A DNA stretch of 64,000 nucleotides from Alistipes sp. (GTDB lineage: Bacteria; Bacteroidota; Bacteroidia; Bacteroidales; Rikenellaceae): NCBI GenBank assembly GCA_017398045.1, contig JAFQHI010000004.1:1-64000 (forward strand), read 5' to 3'. Below the pieces are notes generated by a model, which saw only the letters and a list, made by a program, of their open reading frames with translations, did not search any database and was not told the origin of the DNA. How positions within the stretch are numbered: the stretch's first letter is position 1; each line of letters opens with the position of its first letter. Below are positions 26,848 through 34,640 of this stretch, piece after piece. The translations under genes and the position numbers were made by a program.

Positions 26848-28191
26848 CTATTTCAGCACCTCGGCAAGCATTTCGAACGACACCTTCTGCTGCTCGCCCG
26901 AAACCATATTCTTCACCGTAGCCTCGCGGGCTGCCAACTCCTCCGAGCCGATGATGACCACAAAAGGAATCTGACGACGGTTGGCATACTCCATCTGCTT
27001 CTTCATCTTCGCAGGCTCGGGATAAATCTCGGCCGGAATACCTTCCGAACGCAGTGTGCGCAACAGATTCAGCGATGCAGCCTGCTCCTCTTCGCCCAGG
27101 TTGAGGAAGATGGCGCGGGTCGAGGAGTTCAGTTCCTCGGGGAAGAGGTTCAGTCCCAGCATCACGTCGTAGATGCGGTCGGCACCGAACGAAATTCCCA
27201 CGCCCGACACGTTTTGCAGGCCAAAGATACCCGTCAGGTTGTCATAACGACCACCACCCGAGATAGAGCCAATCTGGAAATCGAGGGCTTTCACCTCGAA
27301 GATGGCACCCGTATAGTAGTTCAAGCCACGCGCCAACGAGAGGTCAAGCTCCACTTGCAGGTCGATACCGAGCGTATCGACATGATGGAAGATGGTCTCC
27401 ATCTCGGCAACACCCTTCAGACCCGTCTCCGAAGCCGCCAACACCTCACGAAGGGTGGCCATCTTCTCCTTGTTCGTACCACCAAGCTCGAGAATCGGTT
27501 GCAACTTCTCGATGGCCTCCTCCTCCAAGCCACGCTCGCGCAGTTCGGCTTTCACGTTATCCAGACCAATCTTGTCGAGCTTGTCGATTGCCACCGTGAT
27601 ATCCATCATCTTGTCGGCATGACCGATACACTCGGCAATGCCGTAGAGGATTTTGCGGTTGTTCATCTTCAGTGCAACGCGGATGCCGAGCGAACGGAAT
27701 ACGCGCTCGACAATCTCCACCAACTCCACCTCACAGAGGAGCGATTTGGTGCCGATGACATCGACATCACACTGGTAGAACTCGCGGTAGCGACCCTTCT
27801 GCGGGCGGTCGGCACGCCATACGGGCTGCACCTGATAACGCTTGAAGGGGAAGGTCAGCTCGTTCTGATGCTGCACGACATAGCGGGCAAAGGGGACCGT
27901 AAGGTCGTAACGCAGACCCTTCTCCGAAATCTTCGAGGCTTGACGCACCTCCTCGTCCGAGAGGCCTGCGGCGTAGTCGCCCGAATTCAGAATCTTAAAG
28001 AGAAGTTTATCACCCTCCTCGCCATATTTACCCAGCAGGGTAGAGAGGTTCTCCATCGAGGGAGTCTCGAGCGGAGCAAAACCATAGAGGCGGAAGACCG
28101 ACTTAACGGTATCGAAAATATAGTTACGACGCATCATCTCAACGGGCGAGAAGTCGCGTGTTCCCTTTGGAATCGAAGGTTTTTGAGCCAT
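26848..28191 (-). CDS. hisS: Histidine--tRNA ligase
   Basis: The 447-residue class II synthetase has motif 1 around [13 protein letters not shown], motif 2 ([10 protein letters not shown]), the histidine-specific [15 protein letters not shown], and an anticodon-binding C-terminal domain. It charges tRNA-His. It heads the hisS-S41-DedA-aroE operon. The region upstream is a repeat tract; a TAATTTTA box at about 28239-28232 could be its promoter. Confidence 0.97.
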   Translation of the reverse strand: MAQKPSIPKGTRDFSPVEMMRRNYIFDTVKSVFRLYGFAPLETPSMENLSTLLGKYGEEGDKLLFKILNSGDYAAGLSDEEVRQASKISEKGLRYDLTVPFARYVVQHQNELTFPFKRYQVQPVWRADRPQKGRYREFYQCDVDVIGTKSLLCEVELVEIVERVFRSLGIRVALKMNNRKILYGIAECIGHADKMMDITVAIDKLDKIGLDNVKAELRERGLEEEAIEKLQPILELGGTNKEKMATLREVLAASETGLKGVAEMETIFHHVDTLGIDLQVELDLSLARGLNYYTGAIFEVKALDFQIGSISGGGRYDNLTGIFGLQNVSGVGISFGADRIYDVMLGLNLFPEELNSSTRAIFLNLGEEEQAASLNLLRTLRSEGIPAEIYPEPAKMKKQMEYANRRQIPFVVIIGSEELAAREATVKNMVSGEQQKVSFEMLAEVLK

Positions 28192-28199
28192 AATGACTA

Positions 28200-28387
28200 A
28201 TTCAAAATTTAGAATTTAGAATGTAGAATGTAAAATTAGCATGTAGAGGGCGAGGGGCTAAAAGAGATGAAAGGAATTAAGGATATTAAAGACATTAAGG
28301 ATAAACCCATCTTAAAATCTTTACTCTCTAATATTTATATTTCCTCTTTACTCTTTCCTCTTTCCTATTTCCTCTTTCCTCTTTATT
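28200..28387. repeat. Composite intergenic repeat tract
   Basis: Reading left to right: degenerate AAATTTAGAATTTAGAATG units, then AAGGAATTAAGGATATTAAAG units, then CTCTTTCCTC pyrimidine units. All three unit types recur elsewhere in the window (see 43418-43546 for another composite tract). Confidence 0.6.
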
Positions 28388-30061
28388 TTACTCTACCAAC
28401 TTCTTGTATTTTACTCTTTTGGGGGTCGTATCCTCGCCCTGGGCCTTCTTCCAGGCCTCATACTCGGAGTAGGTACCCTCGTAGAAGACTACGCGCGAAT
28501 CGCCCTCGAACGAGAGGATGTGCGTAGCGATACGGTCGAGGAACCAACGGTCGTGCGAGATGACCACGGCACAACCGGCGAAATGCTCCAGACCCTCCTC
28601 CAACGCACGCAGCGTATTAACATCGATATCGTTGGTCGGCTCATCCAAGAGAATCACGTTGCCCTCCTCCTTAAGCGCAAGGGCGAGGTGCAGACGATTT
28701 CTCTCACCACCCGACAACACACCGCACTTCTTCTCCTGGTCGGCACCCGAGAAGTTGAAGCGACCGACATAGGCGCGGGCATTGACCTGACGGTTGCCGA
28801 GCGTAATAAGGTCGGCACCCTGCGAAATCACCTCATAGACCGTCTTTTCGGGGTCAATCGACTTGTGCTGCTGGTCCACATAGGCGAGCTTCACGGTAGG
28901 ACCTACGCGGAACGAACCGCTCGTCGGCTCGTCAAGCCCCATAATCATACGGAAAAGGGTGGTCTTACCCGTACCGTTCGGGCCAATCACACCCACAATG
29001 CCGGCAGGGGGCAACGAGAAATTCAGCCCCTCGTACAGCACGCGGTCACCAAAGGCCTTCGTAACGTCGTGCGCCTCGATGACAATATCGCCCAGACGCG
29101 GACCATTCGGGATGTAAATCTCCAGACGCTCCTCCTTCTGCTTCGTATCCTCGTTGAGCATCTTATCGTAGGCCGACAGACGCGCCTTCGACTTGGCATG
29201 ACGACCGGCAGGCGACATACGCACCCACTCCAACTCGCGCTCGAGGGTCTTTCTGCGTTTCGACTCCTGCTTCTCCTCCATGGCCATACGGGCGGTCTTC
29301 TGCTCCAACCAACCCGAGTAGTTACCCTTCCAGGGAATACCCTCACCGCGGTCAAGCTCCAGAATCCAGCCGGCCACGTTATCGAGGAAGTAACGGTCGT
29401 GCGTTACGGCAATCACCGTACCCTTATACTGCTGGAGGTGCTGCTCCAACCAATCAATCGACTCGGCATCGAGGTGGTTCGTCGGCTCGTCCAAGAGCAA
29501 CACATCAGGCTGCTGCAACAACAGACGGCAGAGGGCTACACGACGACGCTCGCCACCCGAAAGCACCTTCACCGACTGCTCGCCATCGGGACAGCGCAGG
29601 GCATCCATGGCGCGATTCAGCACCTGGTCCAGCTCCCAGCCGTTCACATGGTCAATCTTCTCGTACAGCTCACCCTGACGCTCGATGAGGGCGTTCATCT
29701 CATCGTCCGACATCGGCTCGCAGAGCTTCATGTTAATCTCCTCGTACTCCTTCATCAGGGCTACGGTCTCGGCGCAACCCTCCTCGACCACCTCGCGAAC
29801 GGTCTTCGTATCATCGAGCTTCGGCTCCTGCTCCAGGTAGCCCACCGAGTAGCCGGGCGAGAAGACCACCTCGCCTTCGAAGTTCTTGTCCAGACCTGCG
29901 ATAATCTTCATCAGGGTCGATTTACCCGAACCGTTCATACCCACGATACCAATCTTGGCACCATAGAAGAAAGAGAGGTAGATGTTGTTCAAAACACGCT
30001 TTTGATTGGTGAAGGTCTTCGAGACACCCACCATCGAAAAGATAATTTTTTCGTCTGCCAT
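28388..30061 (-). CDS. ettA: Energy-dependent translational throttle protein EttA (ABC-F)
   Basis: The 557-residue cytosolic ABC-F protein has two ATPase cassettes and no membrane segment. Cassette 1: GMNGSGKST, LSGGERRRVAL, LLDEPTNHLDAES. The arm/linker comes next. Cassette 2: GPNGTGKTT, LSGGERNRLHLAL, LLDEPTNDIDVNT. Length and overall sequence (opening IIFSMVGVSKTF) match EttA, which binds the ribosomal E site and gates the first peptide bond by ATP level. It is transcribed alone from a promoter box at 30103-30096. Confidence 0.95.
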   Translation of the reverse strand: MADEKIIFSMVGVSKTFTNQKRVLNNIYLSFFYGAKIGIVGMNGSGKSTLMKIIAGLDKNFEGEVVFSPGYSVGYLEQEPKLDDTKTVREVVEEGCAETVALMKEYEEINMKLCEPMSDDEMNALIERQGELYEKIDHVNGWELDQVLNRAMDALRCPDGEQSVKVLSGGERRRVALCRLLLQQPDVLLLDEPTNHLDAESIDWLEQHLQQYKGTVIAVTHDRYFLDNVAGWILELDRGEGIPWKGNYSGWLEQKTARMAMEEKQESKRRKTLERELEWVRMSPAGRHAKSKARLSAYDKMLNEDTKQKEERLEIYIPNGPRLGDIVIEAHDVTKAFGDRVLYEGLNFSLPPAGIVGVIGPNGTGKTTLFRMIMGLDEPTSGSFRVGPTVKLAYVDQQHKSIDPEKTVYEVISQGADLITLGNRQVNARAYVGRFNFSGADQEKKCGVLSGGERNRLHLALALKEEGNVILLDEPTNDIDVNTLRALEEGLEHFAGCAVVISHDRWFLDRIATHILSFEGDSRVVFYEGTYSEYEAWKKAQGEDTTPKRVKYKKLVE

Positions 30062-30095
30062 ATATGCTTATTTTTGTTTATTTCGCTTTATCTGG

Positions 30096-30103
30096 CAAAG
30101 ATA
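30096..30103 (-). promoter_or_regulatory. Promoter -7 box (TATCTTTG) of ettA
   Basis: A perfect TAnnTTTG box 34 bases upstream of the ettA start on the minus strand. Confidence 0.55.
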
Positions 30104-30145
30104 CTAAATTAAATTCAAAATTTAGAATCTATAATTCAAAATTAC
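30104..30145. repeat. AATTCAAAATTTAGAAT repeat tract
   Basis: AT-rich units AATTCAAAATTTAGAAT and ATAATTCAAAATTA lie between the divergent ettA and TonB-C-like genes. The same unit is seen at 28200-28240 and 43493-43545. Confidence 0.55.
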
Positions 30146-30203
30146 GCTTCGTATGATTGGTCGGTGCCGACACAGAAAAATCAAACTTTTTTGCCGATTT
30201 ATT

Positions 30204-30232
30204 TGCGGGGATGGGATTTTTTCTAACTTTGT
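30204..30232 (+). promoter_or_regulatory. Bacteroidetes-type promoter of TonB-C-like gene
   Basis: TTG (30204-30206) and a perfect -7 box TAACTTTG (30225-30232) are 18 bases apart; the ATG follows at 30264. Confidence 0.7.
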
Positions 30233-30263
30233 ATCACGAACACACCTAAAACCCATAAATAAC

Positions 30264-30737
30264 ATGAAAAGAGTAGTATGTCTGTGTCTGCTGTTGGCGG
30301 TTTGTGCGATGGGCATCCAGGCTCAACCGACACGCGAGCATGAAAAGGAAAAGCGCGTGATGCCCGTATGGCCGAAATGCGAGAACTATAAAGAGTCGGT
30401 CTCTTATTTTCGCGCATGGTTCAACAAGGAGTACGACCGTCAGCTCAACTCGTATCGCAAGGCGCATAAAGAGTTATACAAGCTCCAGCGTCATGATTTA
30501 CAGGCTTGCACGATGCGCATTATCATCGACAAAACGGGCCACATGACCCTCGACTCCACCAAGCCGGAAACTATCTGCGAGATGCAACGCACCGTCATCG
30601 TCAACACGTTGCGCGAAGCCCCCGTGTGGCAACCGGCCACCATCGGCGACAGGGCAGTCAATTTTCCCATCATCCTTCCGATTAGCCATTCGACCGAATA
30701 CGAAAACAGCCACAAATACCCCGGGCGCACCGAGTAG
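30264..30737 (+). CDS. Secreted protein with a TonB C-terminal-like domain
   Basis: The 157-residue protein has a cleavable signal peptide (MKRVVCLCLLLAVCAMGIQAQ). Its C-terminal part resembles the TonB C-terminal fold: CTMRIIIDKTGHMTLD, then VIVNTLREAPVWQPATIGDRAV and a final IILPI (consensus V-F-I-DG-V, W-PA-G-V). Unlike true TonB there is no membrane anchor or proline-rich stretch, so it may be free in the periplasm. The role is unknown. The open frame continues upstream, but the promoter places the start at 30264. Confidence 0.7.
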   Translation: MKRVVCLCLLLAVCAMGIQAQPTREHEKEKRVMPVWPKCENYKESVSYFRAWFNKEYDRQLNSYRKAHKELYKLQRHDLQACTMRIIIDKTGHMTLDSTKPETICEMQRTVIVNTLREAPVWQPATIGDRAVNFPIILPISHSTEYENSHKYPGRTE

Positions 30738-30783
30738 TCATGCGCAATAGGAAAGTGGTTATTGAATGATAATTGGCAAGAAA

Positions 30784-30810
30784 AAAAGCGACCTTCATCA
30801 GGTCGCTTTT
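30784..30810. terminator. Bidirectional terminator between TonB-C-like gene and rubrerythrin
   Basis: AAAAGCGACCT (30784-30794) pairs with AGGTCGCTTTT (30800-30810) around a five-base loop with A-runs before and T-runs after. Confidence 0.85.
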
Positions 30811-30816
30811 CTTTTT

Positions 30817-31395
30817 TTAGTAGTTCTGCCTCATCGGCTCGAAGTAGGCCTGCGGATGCAGGCAGGCGGGGCAAGCCTTCGGAGCATTCTCGGCCTCGAT
30901 GATGAAACCGCAGTTGCGGCACTGCCACCAAATCTTACCGTCGCGGTGGAAGAAGTCGCCATCCGTCAGGCGGCTCAGCAGCTTCAGGTAGCGACGCTCA
31001 TGCTCGGCCTCGACCTTGGCAATGTTGCGGAATGCGGCAGCCACTGCGGGGAAACCCTCCTCGTCGGCCACGGCAGCAAAAGCGGGGTAGAGTACATCCC
31101 ACTCCTCGTTCTCGCCCTGGGCAGCAGCCAGCAGGTTCTCCTGCGTCGTGCCAATCTTACCGGCGGGGTAGGTGGCCGTAATCTCCAAATCGCCACCCTC
31201 AAGGAACTTGAAGAAACGCTTTGCATGCTCCTTCTCCTGCTCGGCCGTCTCCATAAAGAGGCCTGCAATCTGCTCGTAGCCCTCCTTCTTGGCTACCGAT
31301 GCGAAGAACGTATAGCGGGTGCGAGCCTGGCTCTCACCGGCAAATGCTTTGAGCAGATTCTGCTCGGTCTTGGTACCTTTCAAACTCTTTTCCAT
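30817..31395 (-). CDS. Rubrerythrin
   Basis: The 192-residue protein has a ferritin-like diiron domain (ESQARTRYTFFASVAKKEGYEQ split over EQIAGLFMETAEQEKEHAKRF and AAFRNIAKVEAEHERRY), then a C-terminal rubredoxin-like Fe(SCys)4 domain with CRNCGFI and CPACLHPQ. Rubrerythrins reduce hydrogen peroxide in the cytosol of anaerobes. I start it at 31395 (MEKSLKGTKTEQNLL). It is transcribed alone from a strong promoter and fits an anaerobic lifestyle. Confidence 0.97.
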   Translation of the reverse strand: MEKSLKGTKTEQNLLKAFAGESQARTRYTFFASVAKKEGYEQIAGLFMETAEQEKEHAKRFFKFLEGGDLEITATYPAGKIGTTQENLLAAAQGENEEWDVLYPAFAAVADEEGFPAVAAAFRNIAKVEAEHERRYLKLLSRLTDGDFFHRDGKIWWQCRNCGFIIEAENAPKACPACLHPQAYFEPMRQNY

Positions 31396-31440
31396 GGTTA
31401 TTGTCTGTGAATGTGTTTGTGTAAATTCAATTTGCGAGAG

Positions 31441-31471
31441 CAAAATTACACTTTTTTTCGAATCCTGCAAA
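31441..31471 (-). promoter_or_regulatory. Bacteroidetes-type promoter of rubrerythrin gene
   Basis: -7 box TAATTTTG (31448-31441) and -33 TTTG (31471-31468) are 19 bases apart on the minus strand, an almost ideal match. Confidence 0.75.
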
Positions 31472-31512
31472 CGAAATCGAATCAAGAGTTTTTATACGAC
31501 CATAAACAAGAC

Positions 31513-32574
31513 TTATAACCCTTTTTCGAGTAGCGTCTCCGTATCGGCAAAGAAGGTGCGGGCTGCCGGGTGGGTGGTCAAAGAATCGGCCGCATCGCGC
31601 GTCAGGATGCGATAACGATGTGCGCGGTCCACCCAGACAGGAATCGGCTCGTAAGCCATCGTAAGCGGCTCTTCACCCCGTTTTGAAAGCTCCACACGCA
31701 CCAACAAGCCGCCATCGGTGTAGCGTTTCTGCTGATTCGAGAGGAGGTTACCGAGCGAATAGAGGACGAGGGTCCGACAAAGCGAATCCTGCTCGATGGG
31801 TTGCACCACGTGGGGATGTGAACCGATGATGAGTTGTACCCCCTCACGACGCAGAAAATCGGCCATAAGGCGTTGCTCCCGATTCGGTTTGCGCTCATAC
31901 TCCACGCCCCAATGCGGCGCCACAGCCAGGCAGTCGGGCATCCACTCGCGGGCGCGACGCAAATCCTCCTTCATCTGCACCGTATCGAGCCGATTGACCA
32001 CCGCAGGTTTCACAACGGGCATACCGTTGGTGCCGTAGGTGTAGTTGAGCAGCAAAATCCTTAATCCGTCAATCTCGAATCGGCAATGGGGCATGGCCTG
32101 CCGTTCGGCCGAGGAGCTGAAGACGCCCGTATGGGCAATGCCGCATCTATCCAACGCCTCGATGGTTTCACGCGCACCACGCGCCCCAAAATCCATACAA
32201 TGGTTATTGGCCAGCAAGGCGACATCAAAGCCCGCATCACGCATCGCATCGGCCACCGCAGCCGGAGAACGGAAGAGCGGATAACCCGTATAGGCACCCT
32301 TCGCGGCCAGCGTGGTTTCGAGATTTACAACCGCCAGGTCTGCCTCCTCGATGAGGGGTTTAATATAGGTAAACGAGGGGCTGAAGTCGTAACCATCCGA
32401 GGTGCGGGCAGCGGTTAGCTGGGGTGTATGCACCATCAAATCGCCTGCAAAGAGGAGCGTAGCACGACGTGTCGGCAGCTCACTCTCGGTCGGGTCGGCT
32501 ACAGGCGTCGGTTGCGGTTGTCCGACACAGGCAACCAACAACATCGCAACACCATACATCCACCCGCCACGCAT
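31513..32574 (-). CDS. CapA family lipoprotein (PgsA-type metallophosphatase fold)
   Basis: The 353-residue protein begins with a short lipoprotein signal (MLLVAC) and then carries the CapA/PgsA fold: LLFAGDLMVHTPQL, VNLETTL, LLANNHCMDFGARG and IIGSHPHVVQPIE. The family is named after poly-gamma-glutamate capsule synthesis, but many members occur alone and their role is unproven; no other capsule gene is nearby. It follows the DUF4491 gene by six bases and is probably cotranscribed with it. Confidence 0.9.
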   Translation of the reverse strand: MRGGWMYGVAMLLVACVGQPQPTPVADPTESELPTRRATLLFAGDLMVHTPQLTAARTSDGYDFSPSFTYIKPLIEEADLAVVNLETTLAAKGAYTGYPLFRSPAAVADAMRDAGFDVALLANNHCMDFGARGARETIEALDRCGIAHTGVFSSSAERQAMPHCRFEIDGLRILLLNYTYGTNGMPVVKPAVVNRLDTVQMKEDLRRAREWMPDCLAVAPHWGVEYERKPNREQRLMADFLRREGVQLIIGSHPHVVQPIEQDSLCRTLVLYSLGNLLSNQQKRYTDGGLLVRVELSKRGEEPLTMAYEPIPVWVDRAHRYRILTRDAADSLTTHPAARTFFADTETLLEKGL

Positions 32575-32580
32575 GCGAAA

Positions 32581-32904
32581 TTACTTTTCTACGCGGTTGT
32601 ACTTACGCTTCGGATTGGCCGGAAACCAACCCTTCTCGACGCGCCGACGCTGGTGAAACAACTCGCCAATCGACCAGAACGACGAGGCTCCCCACACAGC
32701 CAGCAGGGTAGAATAGAAGAGGTGTGATATTAGCACAGAGCCGATAATCGAGGCCACACCCATCAGGGCAAAGACCCACCAACATCCGACACCGAAATAG
32801 TATTCTCCCTTAATCACTAAGGGGTGGAAAAGGCCGATAATCAAGAATGTAGCTACGCCAATCGTGAGGCCTAAAAGGTTGTATGTCTCCAAAAATTCCA
32901 TCAT
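32581..32904 (-). CDS. DUF4491 family membrane protein
   Basis: The 107-residue protein has three membrane helices and the DUF4491 pattern: LLGLTIGVATFLIIGLFHPLVIK, EYYFGVGCWWVF, WSIGELFHQRRRVEKGWFP. Function is unknown. The ATG pair at 32904/32901 lies only six bases after a perfect -7 box, so the mRNA is close to leaderless. Longer upstream frames run into the purine repeat tract and are not real. It is followed six bases later by the CapA gene. Confidence 0.85.
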   Translation of the reverse strand: MMEFLETYNLLGLTIGVATFLIIGLFHPLVIKGEYYFGVGCWWVFALMGVASIIGSVLISHLFYSTLLAVWGASSFWSIGELFHQRRRVEKGWFPANPKRKYNRVEK

Positions 32905-32910
32905 AGACAG

Positions 32911-32941
32911 CAAAGATAAAGAGGAAAGAGGAAAGAGCAAA
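32911..32941 (-). promoter_or_regulatory. Promoter of DUF4491-CapA operon
   Basis: -7 box TATCTTTG (32918-32911) and -33 TTTG (32941-32938) are 19 bases apart. The -33 element is supplied by the first unit of the purine tandem repeat. The start codon follows the -7 box by six bases. Confidence 0.7.
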
Positions 32942-33014
32942 ATTTTTGAAGAGGAAAGAGGAGAGAGCGAAGAGGAAAGAGCAAAATTTTTGAAGAGAAA
33001 AGAGGAGAGAGCGA
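32928..33014. repeat. 44-base tandem purine repeat (two copies)
   Basis: Copies at 32928-32970 and 32972-33014 differ at one position or so and have the form GAGGAAAGAGCAAAATTTTT plus GAAGAGGAAAGAGGAGAGAG. Degenerate GAGGAAAGAG units extend on both sides to about 33045. Confidence 0.85.
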
Positions 33015-33054
33015 AGAGCAAAGAGGATTTTAGAGAACAAGAGGGACCATAAAA

Positions 33055-33094
33055 GAGAGCGTCATCCTTTGCCTACGCTCGGGATGACGCTCTT
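33055..33094 (-). terminator. Terminator of DcaP-like gene
   Basis: GAGCGTCATCC and GGATGACGCTC form an 11-bp stem (33057-33067 with 82-92), followed on the minus strand by CTCTTTT. It lies 64 bases after the DcaP-like stop. Confidence 0.65.
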
Positions 33095-33157
33095 CGTTAA
33101 ACTCGTTAATTTCTTTAATCTCTTTATCTTTCCTCTTCGCTCTTTCCTCTTTCCACT

Positions 33158-34474
33158 TTAGAAGTGATAGCAGAGCTGTACATTGATGCGGTTGGCGTGG
33201 CCCTTCACATCATTCATATTCTTGCGCGAACCGTAGAGATACTCCGCACCAATCGTGCAACGGGGCGTGAGGGCATAGAAGATATTGCCGAAGATATAGC
33301 GACCCTGGTGATACATATCGTTCAACGTGAAGCTGTCGTCATGGTCCACCTGCGCCATCGAGAAGCCGCCCGAGAGCCACATACGGGGCGAGAGGTTCAT
33401 GCGGGCGGCAGCCTGCCAGCCCCACATCGTCAGAGCCGAAATCTCCTCGCCCGAGCTATCGGGGACAAGGTCCAGCCCCGAACCCGTCAAATCTTGGATA
33501 TAGGGGGTGATGCCCTTACCATAGACACCGTTCATGTAGAGACGCAACCAATCCCAGACCTTAATCGTACCGCTAAACTGCACGCCCCAACCAAAGAGGC
33601 TCTTGTTATCCGCCACGACCGCATTGCGCACATACATATTGCGGAAGACGGCCGACGCACGCAGATGGCTCGAACGCTCCTCATCCCAGGCATACTGCAC
33701 ATAAATCGGGAAGTCGGGGATACGCTGACGCATCTTGAGGAATTTCTCGTTGTAGGTGGCCGATACGGAGGGCATCTCGGCCGCCGCTCCGAGCGTGAAG
33801 TGCTGACCGGGGAAGGTGTATTCGTAGCGAATCATCGTGGCGAAATTGAAATTGTAGGCATTCGGGCCTTGGAAATCAATCGTCAGCGGGGCAGCTGAAA
33901 GGTCGCAGAAGGTGGTCACATCACGACCCAGCGTAAAGCCCAACATCGAGACATAGGCCGAACGCACGCGGGGCGTATAACTATTCTCCGCGCCACCGCG
34001 GAAATCGGCATCAACATAAATCACCACGCGACCCAACGTGTTGGAGTTGGCCACACCTTTGAAATAAAGGCGCGAGGTGGAGGCATCCATCATCAGCTGC
34101 TGGCGATTGTTATAGTCGGCCGTCAGCGGGATGTCGTAGGGGATAAAGTCGAGGTTGTCCGAAATGCCGTCGAAGTCGTACGCGGCACGCAGGGCGATAA
34201 AGCCGCCCAAGGCCAACGAAAAGCGGTTGTCGCGCGTGGCAAAGACAAACATCGGACGCTCGGTCTGCTGGAAGCCGTGGCGATGGGTTTCGAGGTAGTC
34301 CTGCGTGGCATCGCTCATCAGTTCGAGTTTGTCGCACGCATCGTCCACGGTGACGCTCTCCTCGACACCAATCAAATAGACGGTGGGGTTATACTCCTCG
34401 GCAGGTTGCAGAGGCTGTGCCATTGCGGCCGAAGAGAGAACGAGGGCCGCCAATAAGAGTCGAATGTGTTTCAT
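33158..34474 (-). CDS. DcaP-like trimeric outer membrane porin
   Basis: The 438-residue protein has a signal peptide (MKHIRLLLAALVLSSAAMAQ), then a short helical stretch and a 16-strand-like barrel with alternating residues. Stretches such as RFSLALGGFIALRAAYDFDG, STSRLYFKGVAN and GRDVTTFCDLSAAP are typical of the DcaP-like family, and it ends with aromatic YHF. DcaP porins take up negatively charged small molecules in other bacteria; the substrate here is unknown. The start at 34474 replaces a longer frame without signal features. Confidence 0.8.
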   Translation of the reverse strand: MKHIRLLLAALVLSSAAMAQPLQPAEEYNPTVYLIGVEESVTVDDACDKLELMSDATQDYLETHRHGFQQTERPMFVFATRDNRFSLALGGFIALRAAYDFDGISDNLDFIPYDIPLTADYNNRQQLMMDASTSRLYFKGVANSNTLGRVVIYVDADFRGGAENSYTPRVRSAYVSMLGFTLGRDVTTFCDLSAAPLTIDFQGPNAYNFNFATMIRYEYTFPGQHFTLGAAAEMPSVSATYNEKFLKMRQRIPDFPIYVQYAWDEERSSHLRASAVFRNMYVRNAVVADNKSLFGWGVQFSGTIKVWDWLRLYMNGVYGKGITPYIQDLTGSGLDLVPDSSGEEISALTMWGWQAAARMNLSPRMWLSGGFSMAQVDHDDSFTLNDMYHQGRYIFGNIFYALTPRCTIGAEYLYGSRKNMNDVKGHANRINVQLCYHF

Positions 34475-34605
34475 AAGCCGAATGTAATTTGGTTGAATGT
34501 TTTTCAATAGCAATGTCTTTTAGCCCGCAAGGGCCGTTTCGGCTGTGATTTTTGCAAGATATGTGCCAAACACACCGTTTCGCCCCGCAAGCCGAGGGTG
34601 CGATT

Positions 34606-34635
34606 TTTGAAGAAGCGATTTTTTCCGTATCTTTG
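34606..34635 (+). promoter_or_regulatory. Bacteroidetes-type promoter of metallophosphoesterase
   Basis: -33 TTTG (34606-34609) and perfect -7 box TATCTTTG (34628-34635) are 18 bases apart. The ATG at 34641 begins only five bases after the -7 box, implying a leaderless mRNA. Confidence 0.7.
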
Positions 34636-34640
34636 TCGCT

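Noticed and set aside
28267-28527. 86-residue plus-strand ORF within the repeat tract
   Set aside because: It is built from the low-complexity repeat and from antisense ettA sequence.
30823-31395. Frame upstream of the rubrerythrin ATG as an N-terminal extension
   Set aside because: The upstream residues are encoded by the promoter region; the family starts at MEKSLKGTK.
32864-33052. 62-residue ORF rich in Glu, Lys and Arg
   Set aside because: It is the translation of the purine repeat tract; no start signal or family match.
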